From positions 1 to 64,000 of the forward strand of contig CBDCGV010000004.1 of assembly GCA_965216955.1 (NCBI GenBank): 64,000 nt of DNA, in the 5' to 3' direction. The position numbers were made by a program, and so were the translations under genes. This document shows positions 27,193-37,174 of the stretch, in pieces. Position 1 is the stretch's first letter. Every line of letters begins with the position of its first letter. A model generated the notes under the pieces. The model worked only from the letters and a program-made list of their open reading frames with translations, was not told the origin of the DNA and did no database searches. This DNA comes from CBDCGV01 sp965216955 (GTDB lineage Bacteria > Bacteroidota > Bacteroidia > Chitinophagales > JADIYW01).

Positions 27193-28485
27193 TTAATTAA
27201 AAACTTTATCTAATGCATTACACATAATCGAAGCTGTCTCTTCTAAAATTTCTAGATTATGTGCTGAAGAATTGAAGCCCACCTCATATCCTGAAGGAGC
27301 AATATATACCCCTTTATCAAGTAAAAAGCTGTGGAATGCTTTGAAGTATTCCATACTGTTGGCATCAATTTTATCCGCCCTATCAATTTTATTTCTAGTA
27401 CCAAAAGCCATCCAAAAAATCGAACCTATATTAGAAATGACTACTGGATAATCCTTTTTAAGGATATGATTATTAAGCGTCTGAACGAATTGATCTGTTT
27501 GTTTTTCTACATCATTATAAAACCCTTCTTCCAAACAAATTTCTAATTGTGCTTTTCCTGCAGCCATTGCTACCGGATTTCCACTTAAGGTTCCCGCTTG
27601 ATAAACTGGTCCAAGAGGAGAAATACTATTCATTATTTCATTAGATGCTGCATACGCTCCTACCGGCATACCCCCTCCAATGATTTTACCATATGTGATT
27701 ATATCCGGAGCTATATTGTAATATCCTGCAGCCCCCTCAAAACCAACACGAAAACCAGAAATCACTTCATCAAAGATTAATAATGCACCACAATCTTTGG
27801 TTATTTTTCTTAAACGCGCAAGGAACTTTAAATCCTGTAATAACAGTCCATTATTTGCCGGAATCGGCTCAATAATTATTGCTGCTAAATCCTCCTTAAT
27901 CTGTTCAACCGCTTTTTCAAGCTTTTCATGTTCGTTCAACGGTAATACTATGGTTTCTGCTGCAAAGGATTTTGGAATTCCTGCCGAAGAGGATTCTCCA
28001 AACGTCACCAATCCTGACCCTGCTTTTACCAATAAGCTATCAACATGTCCATGATAACAACCTTCAAACTTTATGACCTTGTTTTTGCCTGTGTAACCTC
28101 TTGCCAACCGAATGGCCGACATAACCGCTTCTGTACCAGAGCTAACAAATCTTATTTTTTCTATAAACCTATTATTCTGAATTATTAATTCAGAAAGCTC
28201 ATTCTCTAACTTCGTTGGCGCACCAAATGAAGTACCATTGCTTACTGCCTCAATTATAGCCTCTTTTACTTTCGGATGGTTATGTCCGTGAATTAGTGGT
28301 CCCCATGAACAACAATAATCAATATAACGGTTATCATCCTCGTCCCAAATAAAACAACCATCTCCTTTTTTAATAAAAATTGGATTTCCCTTTACTGATT
28401 TAAAAGCTCTCACAGGAGAATTAACCCCACCGGGCATTAAATCTAAAGCCTTTTCATAAAGCTTTTCCGAAGTGTCTCTATTCAT
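27193..28485 (-). CDS. hemL: Glutamate-1-semialdehyde 2,1-aminomutase
   Basis: The 430-residue protein is the PLP enzyme that makes 5-aminolevulinate from glutamate-1-semialdehyde in the C5 haem pathway. The start LMPGGVNSPVRAF, the region FVSSGTEAVMSAIRLARG, CYHGHVD, IFDEVISGFRV and the PLP Lys K267 in ITYGKIIGGGMPVG are all typical and distinguish it from ordinary class III aminotransferases. Its start overlaps the end of the large sensor kinase by 8 bases. It thus shares a transcript with signalling genes and probably with hemH further on. Confidence 0.95.
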   Translation of the reverse strand: MNRDTSEKLYEKALDLMPGGVNSPVRAFKSVKGNPIFIKKGDGCFIWDEDDNRYIDYCCSWGPLIHGHNHPKVKEAIIEAVSNGTSFGAPTKLENELSELIIQNNRFIEKIRFVSSGTEAVMSAIRLARGYTGKNKVIKFEGCYHGHVDSLLVKAGSGLVTFGESSSAGIPKSFAAETIVLPLNEHEKLEKAVEQIKEDLAAIIIEPIPANNGLLLQDLKFLARLRKITKDCGALLIFDEVISGFRVGFEGAAGYYNIAPDIITYGKIIGGGMPVGAYAASNEIMNSISPLGPVYQAGTLSGNPVAMAAGKAQLEICLEEGFYNDVEKQTDQFVQTLNNHILKKDYPVVISNIGSIFWMAFGTRNKIDRADKIDANSMEYFKAFHSFLLDKGVYIAPSGYEVGFNSSAHNLEILEETASIMCNALDKVFN

Positions 28486-31400
28486 TTTCTTCCCTTAATT
28501 TAGGCAAAGCTATAAAAAATGAAGTTCCTACCCCCTCTTCTGAATCAAACCAAATGCGCCCTTCAGATTTCTCGATGATATTTTTAGAAATTGCTAAACC
28601 TAATCCTGTTCCAGAATTTTTAGTTGTAAAATTCGGCTCAAAAACTTTAAGTGCCTTGTCCTCTGCTATTCCAACACCATTATCCTTGATCTCAATATGA
28701 TAGACTTCTTCTTTATCATACATTGTTACTTCTATAAAACCGAGTGTTTCTTCAGGAATTGCCTGAACTGCATTTTTGAATAAATTATTAAAAACGCGTA
28801 AAATTTGATTTCTATCTGCTATTATATAACAAGGATGATCTGGTAAACTTACTTGAATACTAATATTAGAATGATCTTTAAATATATCTGCTGATGATCT
28901 AATAATTTTTACCAGCTCAATTTTTTCACGCTGAGCCACAGGCATTTTTGCAAAAGAAGAAAACTCAGAGGCAATATGCGATAGATTATCTATTTGCTCT
29001 ATAAGACGTTGCGAAATATTCATCGTTAATTCTGGAATATTATCACCTCCTTCAGTAATTGCACGCTGTAAATGCTGTATACTCAATTTCATTGGTGTGA
29101 GTGGGTTTTTAATCTCATGAGCGACTTGTTTTGCCATTTCTCTCCAAGCTGTTTCTCTTTCAGATTTCGCTAATAGCTCAGCACTTTCTTCTAGTTCACG
29201 AAGCATTCTATTATATTCTGCTACCAACAATCCAATCTCATCATTATTTTTCCATTCGATGGGTTTGTTTTTTCTTCCAAGCTGAACCTTACTTAAACTA
29301 TCTTTTACTGCAGACAAAGGTGTTGTTATAGAACGCGAAATAAGTGCAGCCACTATGGTTGCAATCAATATTAAAATGACATAAACGTTAACCAATGCTA
29401 CGATAAAGTATGAAATGTCAGATCTTAGACTCTTTTGCTTACTGTAATATGGAAAATGTAAATATGCTAGGTTGTTTCCATTACGATTAAATGGCAAATA
29501 AGCAGATAAATAATTCAGTCTTCCAATTTTTTCTTCCGTAACAAAACGCTGCTTCCCTTTCATATTTAGGTTTAAGTATGCCTTTGGAGATATCACTTTG
29601 CTTACAAGATTTTTCTTAAAAATATCAGGGTGAGAAGATGCAGTAAGATATCCACTCGTATTATACGCGTTTATGTCCAAAGAGTGGATTTTAGAAAGTC
29701 TATCGATATTATCATTAATGAATGATATGAAATTTTCCTCATTCTCTAAATCCTTTTCATTGGTTAATGTATTAATATTTTTGAAAATGGTATTTACTTT
29801 TCTCAACAATCTGCCATTATGATAAGTATCATATTGTTTTTGAAAATAGATCAAAGTAATTAACCCTATAACCATTAGAGACATGAGTACTAAACCAATC
29901 ATAGAGGTTTGAATACTTTGTTGTAAGCTTTGTCCTCCTATATGATTTTGTCTTTCAGTTACATGCTCGCTTAATAGATTTAAAACACCGAAAACGCCCA
30001 TTACAAGAGTGAAGAAGAGAAAAAAGCAAAAAGTGTAAGAAAAGAATGACATCGTATTGATCGCAGAAGGTATTTTCTGAGTCAGTATTACAACAGATGA
30101 TTGATCTCCTCTATATAATAAGTGATTATAATCGTTTTCTGTATATACGATATATTGCCTTGGGTTCCCTGCATCGAACGTCAGTTTTCCAGTATATTCA
30201 TAATCTCCATTACTACTTACCAACTTATCGTTATTATATATGGCATATATTAGGTCATCAAAAATTTCATCGCTTTTAGTCTCCTCAACTAACAATTCGG
30301 GATATGCACTTGAGGCACTATAAATTTTCGGGATAATCTCTATAAAAAGTATTCCGCGTTCCACATCGTTGTATCTCGCAATTACCTTAGCCATATACTT
30401 ATGTCGATTGTTCTTTTCAGGCAGATATCTAAATACATCTGATACTGTAGATAGCCCAATGTTGTTAAACTCATTATTGAGCCTTTCGAAATCGTCATTA
30501 CCTATGCCTTTTAATGGCTTGCCTTCAGTATTAAAAGTATAAAAATTGATATTGTATCGTCGTGCAAAATCTTTGAGATATATCTTTTCAATCCGCTCGT
30601 TAATATCTCTTCCTGCTAAATAAGGATTTACAAAGTAACGCTTTATAAAGTTGTCCTTCTGCAACCTTTCACCAATCTTCAAAAATTCAAATTCCTCCGC
30701 TATATTTCTTTCAAAGAGTAATTGTTTTGCATATTTTTTTTGTTCATCAAAATTTTTCAGTTTGGAGTTCTGAATTATTATGTGAGAAGCATATAAAGAG
30801 AGAATAGCTAAAATGACGACAACTCTAGTGACACCATAACGAAGCCTATTAAAATAAGGCTCACCATATAAGTAGCATATGAAAATAAAGTAGCAAAATA
30901 TAAAGACTAATGGCTCCCAAACGCAATGATTTTCTTATAAACAGACTTATGATAAAACTTAAACCAATATTTAGTATGGCGACTTTATAAAACTTAAATC
31001 TCCTATTAATTCTAAATAGAATGGAGGATAGCACAAAAAAAGACAAATAAAATAGACTTATAATTAATAAACTTAAAAAAGCTATGTATATCAAGTGTAT
31101 AAAAATTATTAAAGTCAAAGGAGATAGTAGAGTTTTTAACTAAGCTTTCAGTTATTAAACCGGCTACCGTAAAAAGTACCACGATGATACCATTTGACAA
31201 TATAAATTGAAAGAGAGAGATTATTGATCGGTTCTCTATATCTCTATTTATATTGCTTTTGTTCTTTTTTAAAACGGCAAAGACAATCAATGTTGTCCAA
31301 GCAAATAAAATTCCTCGTAATAATAACTGAGCCAGTGTTTTACCCCAATACTTAGAGGCATATAAAGAGGGAGAAAAGAAACTAATGTCGTAATTCACTT

Positions 31401-32166
31401 TTCTTATTAGTAAATCCAGGATAATTATAAACGATATTCCAATCAAAATTGCTAACCCCCGAAGACCATTTAAATAGATTAATACTAAGAGCTTACCCAA
31501 ACCATAAAGCATAAATGTGAGGCCCACAAATATTAACCCCCAATTCCACCACTTAATTTCATGATGGCCATGTATACTAGCATCTGTATTTTCTTTGATA
31601 TAAAAAAGTGGCTCATTCTCCAAAGTCTCAATAACTCTGTCTTGTTCATCATTGGAAATTTTTATATGTTCTAATTTCTTGCCGAACGAAAAACCAGATT
31701 TCAGGTATCTATTTTCAATATCATAGGTGTAATAAATTGGAATAAGCGCAACTACAATATGGTTGTTAGACAGCTTGTTTTTATAAATGCTATAATACCC
31801 ATTATCATATTTAATAAAGGTGTATTTGTTTCTGAAGAGCCTTCTTATATTTACTGGTATAAGTTGATTTGAAGACCAAAAGACCAATTTTGGTCCTTTA
31901 TAAATTAAGATACTAAAGGGTAAACAAGATAACTCGTTAAGTGTTTTTTCTTGGAGCGTTTCATTCCCTAATATTTTTAGGAGTCTTATGGTGTCATGAA
32001 CCCAAGCCTTAGCTTCCTCATGTAGTACATCGATTTCTTCTTGAATTTGCGTTTGTGCGATATTGATATTTATATCCCTTTGTTTGGATGATAAAAAACC
32101 AACTGTTAAAAGCGCAACCCCAATTAAGAATGTAAAAGTATTTGCTAATATTTTCCCTTTTGACAC
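28478..32166 (-). pseudogene. Large NtrY-like sensor histidine kinase, two frameshifts
   Basis: Three consecutive frames join to one product of about 1228 residues. The N-terminal part has a membrane helix, a periplasmic segment (about 30-215) and a block of about eight membrane helices. A second sensor region follows (YFVNPYLAGRDINERIEKIY and onward), then more helices, a HAMP domain (ISRSITTPLSAVKDSLSKVQ), HisKA with the phospho-His in KQVAHEIKNPLTPM and an HATPase with GTGLGLAISKNI. One extra base lies in a run of six A at 31075-31080, the other near 30872-30880. Removing both gives 3687 bases, exactly 1229 codons. Such long kinases are common in flavobacteria, so the breaks may be sequencing errors. 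The start is a GTG; the end overlaps hemL. Confidence 0.78.
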
Positions 32167-32206
32167 TTAACAAATATAGTTCTTAGTTTATGCTTTAACA
32201 CAAAAA

Positions 32207-32971
32207 TTATACTTCTTTTGCTTTGTTCCATAAATCATCCATTTCTTCCAAAGTCATCACCTCTAAATCAAGATTGTGCTCTTTGGCATACTTTTCCATC
32301 CATTGAAACCTACGAATAAACTTTTTATTTGTGAGCTCTAAAGATTTTGCAGGATCAACATTGAGAAATCTACATAGATTTATCAATGCAAAAAAAAGGT
32401 CGCCCATCTCATCTTCAATATAGCTTTGGTTTTTTAATTCAAAAGCTTCTTTGAGTTCTAATAATTCCTCATCTACCTTATCAAAAACCTGGTCCACTTG
32501 TTCCCATTCAAAACCTACTTGCTTAACCTTCTCCTGAATTCTAAATGCCTTTGTCATAGCAGGCAAAGATTTTGGGACTCCTTCTAAAATAGATTTCTTG
32601 CCTTCTTTTAATTTAAGCTTTTCCCAGTTTTTCTTTACTTCTTCTTCAGATTCTACTTTAACATCTCCATATATATGTGGATGTCTATGAATTAGTTTAT
32701 CACAAACTTGATTAAGCACCTCTGTAATGTTAAAATCATTGGTTTCAGAAGCAATTTTAGCATAAAAAATGTTGTGTAGCATTAAATCACCAAGCTCTTC
32801 TTTGATGCCCTTCATATCATTTTCAATGATCGCATCAGAAAGCTCATAGGTCTCTTCAATGGTTAAATGCCTTAAACTTTGAATGGTTTGTTTTTTATCC
32901 CATGGACATTGCTCCCTTAAATCATCCATAATATTTAGTAGCCTTTCAAAGGCCTGTAGTCTCTTATCCAT
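32207..32971 (-). CDS. mazG: Nucleoside triphosphate pyrophosphohydrolase MazG
   Basis: The product of about 254 residues has two MazG domains. The first has CPWDKKQTIQSLRHLTIEE and EETYELSDAI with EELGDLMLHNIFYA; the second has KVDEELLELKEAF and EDEMGDLFFALIN, giving the ExxE and ExxD magnesium sites. The enzyme hydrolyses NTPs or dNTPs to monophosphates, removing aberrant nucleotides or adjusting pools. The ATG at 32971 (MDKRLQAFERL) is preferred over a GTG at 33007 because it matches the family N-terminus. It is about 40 bases upstream of the large kinase gene and may be the first gene of that run. Confidence 0.93.
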   Translation of the reverse strand: MDKRLQAFERLLNIMDDLREQCPWDKKQTIQSLRHLTIEETYELSDAIIENDMKGIKEELGDLMLHNIFYAKIASETNDFNITEVLNQVCDKLIHRHPHIYGDVKVESEEEVKKNWEKLKLKEGKKSILEGVPKSLPAMTKAFRIQEKVKQVGFEWEQVDQVFDKVDEELLELKEAFELKNQSYIEDEMGDLFFALINLCRFLNVDPAKSLELTNKKFIRRFQWMEKYAKEHNLDLEVMTLEEMDDLWNKAKEV

Positions 32972-33076
32972 TTGATTGCTACACTTAAAAATATTATGAA
33001 AATACACTAAAAACTCAGACTATTAAGTAGTCTAACATTCCTTAGCGACAAAAATCTTATTATCTACTAGATAAAT

Positions 33077-35494
33077 CTAAAATCTAAAATCCAATCTAAG
33101 CGAGTATGCGCGCGGACTTTCGATTAAACCTGGACGAAGTGAATACTCGTGATTAGTTATGTTTTCTACCAGAAACATGATTGTTCCCCCTTGTTTATCT
33201 GTACCAAACTTGTATCCGACCCTGGCGTCTAAGACAAAATCCCCTTTATAACTTCTTTGATCCCTTTCACTCTCCGGCTCATTTGGATCACGAAGCTCTG
33301 TATCTCTAAATCCTTTGATCCCAGTGAGAAAATCAAAATTCTCAAATATATAATCTATATTTTCCATAAAACTATAATACCTTCCTGAAACTCCAAGGAT
33401 AAATCCATTTAAATTCACATCCCAATCTCCGGTAAAAGTATGTCTAAATCTATACTTCAAAACATTATAATCTGTTACTCCTTCAGCTCTATTCAAAGAA
33501 TCAAAATTTTGAAAAGTAGGGTTAATATAAGTATATCCCATCAATAAATTAGACGGAAACTTCCCTAGTTTTCCTGTTCCAGCCAATGTTACTTCAGCTC
33601 CCCAAATTCGTGTATCCCCAATATTTTGTGCCTCAAAATTAATCAGTGCGCTTGAAGAAGGATCAGCTGCGGCACGAAATTCAATCATATCCTTATATTG
33701 AGTATAGAAAGCCGAAACATCCAATAATGCATTAAGTTCCCTACCAAATTTAATCCCTTGCTTTAATCCAATTTCTGCACTTATTCCGGACTCGGATTTT
33801 AGCTCTCTATTTTGTTGCACAGCCAAGAACCCTTCAACAACTTGTGTGCTAATATACGTTTCTGCTATAGTTGGAAACCTATGTCCTTGACCAAAAGAAG
33901 CCCTAAGATAAGTGTATTCAGCCGCCTGATAATTTAAACCAACTCTTACTACCGGCTTAGTTTCTCCTTCGGTATAAGATATTTTATTGGACTCTACTCT
34001 AAAACCTACAGATAAATTTAACTTATCAAAAAACTTTTTATCCATTTGAACATATCCAGCAACATTTCTTCCCTCTAAAGTAGTATCACCGTATAATGGT
34101 GCACGGACATTGACATAACTGCTTACAATTCCTCCAGTAACTACAAGGTCAATATCAGTTAATCTTCTTTGATACTGATATTCTCCATAAACCATATCTG
34201 AGAAATTGGATTGATCATTATCATTCTTATTATCTATATTATAATAACGCCCTAATAACTTATGAGCATTGCCCTTATTATCAGTATAATTTAAAGAAGG
34301 ATCAATCAATAGTCTCAATCCAGTAGTATTAGATCCTGCTGCAGTTCTATAATATCCTCCTTCTCCTTTAGATCCATCCCACAAAAATGGAGAACCACTC
34401 TTTCCACCCTGAAGATTTGTTTTTAAACCAAAACTCATGCCTTGTTTTCGCTTAAATCTATAACGCATATTGACTGTAAACCGACCATAATCATTAAAAT
34501 CTATCATCCTCCAATTTTGAATAGAGGCAATAAATCCGCCCAAAACTAAATCGACATGTTCAAACTTTTGTTTATGAGAAAAAGACATTCCTACCTCATG
34601 GGGTTGCCTAGAACCAGATACGTCAATGGTATCTGCAAGGCTTCCCAAACTAGGAAGGCCATCTAAAACAACGACTTCATCTTGATCCCACCACACTTTT
34701 TCTACAGCAGAAGAATCTAAAACACTAATCTGATCATTGTCTTTTGGATTTTGTCTAATGGTTGAGAAAAAAGAAATTTTCGTTTCTGGATCTGACTTTG
34801 CCCATGCTGTTCTAAGATTAATAATCCCGTTCATGGCTGAAGAACCATACAAAGCAGAAGCAGCTCCCTTAATAATTTCTATTTGCCCAACAGTTTCAAC
34901 CGCAAGGTTAGACCAATTAGGCCTACCAGCATCCGCCTGAAAAGCCGGAATATCATCTTCCAAAAGTAACACCCTACTACCTGCACCAAAAGACCAACCA
35001 GAGCCACCTCTTATATTTGCCTGACCATCTATAACTGTTACACCTGGAGAGCGTTCTACTGCTTCATCGGCACCACTTATATTTAAATTTTCTATTGCTG
35101 ACGGTTTTATAACATCTAAGGAAACTGTTTCTTCTCCTAATTTTTTCTCAAAACGACTACCAGTAACAACTACCTGATCTAACAACATTGACGACTCTCC
35201 CATTTGAGCATCATGTACTTGTGTTTCTCCGACAGCAATAATTACTTCTTTTACTACGTCCTCAAAACCAATATATTTAAAGACAATATTGAATGTGCCT
35301 GCTTCTGTTTTAAATTCATAATTTCCATCAAAACCTGTAGAAGCACCTGTCGTTGTGCCTTCAATAACCACATTTACTCCAAATAGTGGCTCCCCACTTT
35401 CAGCTTCTGTTACGGTCCCTTTTATAGTGGCTAGTTGTGCTAATGAATAATTATAAATGAATACCATTAATATTATCGACGAGATATATTTCAT
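33077..35494 (-). CDS. TonB-dependent receptor with carboxypeptidase-like N-terminal domain
   Basis: The 805-residue protein has a signal peptide ending YSLAQ and a carboxypeptidase-regulatory-like domain (about 22-105: IKGTVTEAESGEPLFGVNV). A TonB box (DQVVVTGSR) follows, then the plug domain (about 120-230, with SALYGSSAMNGIINLRT) and a large barrel. The chain ends YSLRLDFRF with the Phe needed for barrel assembly. It imports an unknown substrate; compact size and the plug pattern are closer to siderophore or cobalamin receptors than to SusC proteins, and no SusD gene is adjacent. The calcium-repeat lipoprotein gene lies 60 bases upstream on the same strand and could be a partner. Confidence 0.92.
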   Translation of the reverse strand: MKYISSIILMVFIYNYSLAQLATIKGTVTEAESGEPLFGVNVVIEGTTTGASTGFDGNYEFKTEAGTFNIVFKYIGFEDVVKEVIIAVGETQVHDAQMGESSMLLDQVVVTGSRFEKKLGEETVSLDVIKPSAIENLNISGADEAVERSPGVTVIDGQANIRGGSGWSFGAGSRVLLLEDDIPAFQADAGRPNWSNLAVETVGQIEIIKGAASALYGSSAMNGIINLRTAWAKSDPETKISFFSTIRQNPKDNDQISVLDSSAVEKVWWDQDEVVVLDGLPSLGSLADTIDVSGSRQPHEVGMSFSHKQKFEHVDLVLGGFIASIQNWRMIDFNDYGRFTVNMRYRFKRKQGMSFGLKTNLQGGKSGSPFLWDGSKGEGGYYRTAAGSNTTGLRLLIDPSLNYTDNKGNAHKLLGRYYNIDNKNDNDQSNFSDMVYGEYQYQRRLTDIDLVVTGGIVSSYVNVRAPLYGDTTLEGRNVAGYVQMDKKFFDKLNLSVGFRVESNKISYTEGETKPVVRVGLNYQAAEYTYLRASFGQGHRFPTIAETYISTQVVEGFLAVQQNRELKSESGISAEIGLKQGIKFGRELNALLDVSAFYTQYKDMIEFRAAADPSSSALINFEAQNIGDTRIWGAEVTLAGTGKLGKFPSNLLMGYTYINPTFQNFDSLNRAEGVTDYNVLKYRFRHTFTGDWDVNLNGFILGVSGRYYSFMENIDYIFENFDFLTGIKGFRDTELRDPNEPESERDQRSYKGDFVLDARVGYKFGTDKQGGTIMFLVENITNHEYSLRPGLIESPRAYSLRLDFRF

Positions 35495-35554
35495 TTCTTT
35501 ACAATTAAGTGTTTATAATAGGTTGGAATTTAATGATATGTGTTTTTGAACTAA

Positions 35555-37009
35555 CTACTGTTGTTTAACAAAATTGCCAGTGATAGGGACATTGTTAAGA
35601 GGAACTCCAAGCGTTCCATTAACCTTTAAATCTGTTTTAAGCGTTTGTCCATTATTTGTTAATAATGCAAAGCCTCGTACGAGACCATCTTCTAATGTTA
35701 TACCGTCAGTAATGGTAAGTTCATCGGTTCTAAAAACTACAAAATTTATTCTATTGTTACATCCAGGTTCAACTTCAAATAGAGCATCTAAAAGAGCACT
35801 TCTAACGTTTAAGATACAATCATCAGTATTAAGGGTAACCGTTAATGTATCCTCAAAATTAGAAAAATCAACCGTATCTAAACCAGGAAAAACAGTAGTT
35901 ATAATATTAATTAATACATCACTATTCAAGCCGTGAGCCCCAGTATAAACTCCTACTATGTCATCTAAAGAATTATTAGAACAAGCCGGAACAATAGATG
36001 AACATGGATTATCATCATCATCATCTGAATTATTCACGTAACCTACTGGTTGAAGACATTGCGTTATTGAAACATCAGGGTTCCCTAATCCATCATTATC
36101 AAAATCTTGATACCATGTAATCTCACCAGGACCATTACAAACTTCACATTCATCTCTTGTACCATTACATTCATCATCATCATCGGTATTATCAGCAACA
36201 TATCCATCAGGTTTATCGCAAGCTAAACTATCAACCAATGGATTTCCTTTACCATCTCCATCTTTATCTTGATACCATGTTGTTTTTGTACATGCAGAAT
36301 TATCATCATCATCCAATTTATTATCTACATAACCATTTGGAGCCTCACAAGCAAGCATACTATCAACCATGCTTCCTAATCCATCGCCATCATTATCTCT
36401 ATAAAAATAGGTTACCGCACCCGGTCCATTACAAATTCCACATTCGTCTCTTGTACCATTGCATTGATCATCATCATCATTATTATTCGAAACATAACCT
36501 TCCGGTTTAATGCAAGCAAGTGTGTCTATATCCGGATTACCATCGCCATCGCCATCATTATCTTGATACCAAGTTATTTCTGTACAGGCAACATTATCAT
36601 CATCGTCTAACTTATTATCTACATATCCTTCAGGGACGCTACAAGCAATAGTACTATCCGTCATACTTCCTAACCCATCACCATCACTATCTTTGTAGAA
36701 ATAGATAGTTGCTCCCGGGCCATCACAAACACCACATTCATCAATAGTTCCATCACAACCATCATTATCATCTGTATTATCAGCAACATAGCCGTTAGGT
36801 TGTGTACATGCAGCAACCGTATTATTAGGATCTCCTTTACCGTCTTCATCCATATCTCTATACCAAGTAGTTTCACCCGGACCATCGCAGACTCCACATG
36901 CATCTACAGTGCCAGGACATGCCTCCTCTAAATCTGGAATACAAGACAATATGTAAAGTGAAAAAACTGTAACAAATACAAAAAGGAATTTAGTAAGATA
37001 TGATTTCAT
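35555..37009 (-). CDS. Lipoprotein with thrombospondin type 3-like calcium-binding repeats
   Basis: The 484-residue product has a lipoprotein signal (LYILSC, lipid Cys 23). Residues 31-336 are tandem repeats of the form TWYQDxDGDGxGNP followed by ACxxPxGYVxNxxDDDD, the acidic calcium-binding pattern of thrombospondin type 3 or EF-hand-like loops, alternating with ECGVCDGPG segments with paired Cys. The C-terminal part (about 340-484) is a beta-rich domain without known motif (IVPACSNNSLDDIVGVYTG). Such proteins are anchored at the cell surface and become rigid on calcium binding. The gene is 60 bases upstream of a TonB receptor on the same strand. The exact role is unknown. Confidence 0.82.
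   Translation of the reverse strand: MKSYLTKFLFVFVTVFSLYILSCIPDLEEACPGTVDACGVCDGPGETTWYRDMDEDGKGDPNNTVAACTQPNGYVADNTDDNDGCDGTIDECGVCDGPGATIYFYKDSDGDGLGSMTDSTIACSVPEGYVDNKLDDDDNVACTEITWYQDNDGDGDGNPDIDTLACIKPEGYVSNNNDDDDQCNGTRDECGICNGPGAVTYFYRDNDGDGLGSMVDSMLACEAPNGYVDNKLDDDDNSACTKTTWYQDKDGDGKGNPLVDSLACDKPDGYVADNTDDDDECNGTRDECEVCNGPGEITWYQDFDNDGLGNPDVSITQCLQPVGYVNNSDDDDDNPCSSIVPACSNNSLDDIVGVYTGAHGLNSDVLINIITTVFPGLDTVDFSNFEDTLTVTLNTDDCILNVRSALLDALFEVEPGCNNRINFVVFRTDELTITDGITLEDGLVRGFALLTNNGQTLKTDLKVNGTLGVPLNNVPITGNFVKQQ
36170..36757 (-). repeat. Two 294-bp tandem repeat units inside the calcium-repeat lipoprotein gene
   Basis: Residues 85-182 and 183-280 of the lipoprotein are two consecutive 98-residue units. 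Each contains one ECGxCxGPG segment and two acidic calcium-binding loops, and the units are closely similar (TYFYRDNDGDGLGSM against TIYFYKDSDGDGLGSM). A shorter unit precedes (31-84) and another follows (281-336). The array could expand or contract by recombination. Confidence 0.8.
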
Positions 37010-37174
37010 AGTTGCATTTTTTTATTAACCGTCCAATAACGATGGCTTAAAAATAAATTAAATATCTCAATAAAAGTCTGTGATATTGACAAAAAGTTGC
37101 ATAATTAGCATATGAATCAATATTTCACTAACTTTAATTATCTCTTATTTAACGCAAATCAATAATTTGATATT

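Noticed and set aside
30860..31090. Programmed ribosomal frameshift in the large kinase
   Set aside because: There are two breaks in the same direction, without a slippery heptamer and stem-loop, and other genes in the window have similar breaks at homopolymers.
30861..31118. Independent small membrane protein between two kinase pieces
   Set aside because: Its frame continues exactly the helices of the N-terminal piece and leads into the kinase core when two single bases are removed, so it is part of one broken gene.
36157..36510. Long His/Tyr-rich plus-strand frame opposite the calcium-repeat lipoprotein
   Set aside because: The composition (runs of His, Tyr and Leu) is the mirror of the GAT/GAC repeats on the coding strand, so it is a shadow frame.
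33077..37009. SusC/SusD-type glycan uptake pair
   Set aside because: The lipoprotein upstream has calcium-binding repeats and no SusD-like helical TPR fold, and the receptor is shorter than SusC.
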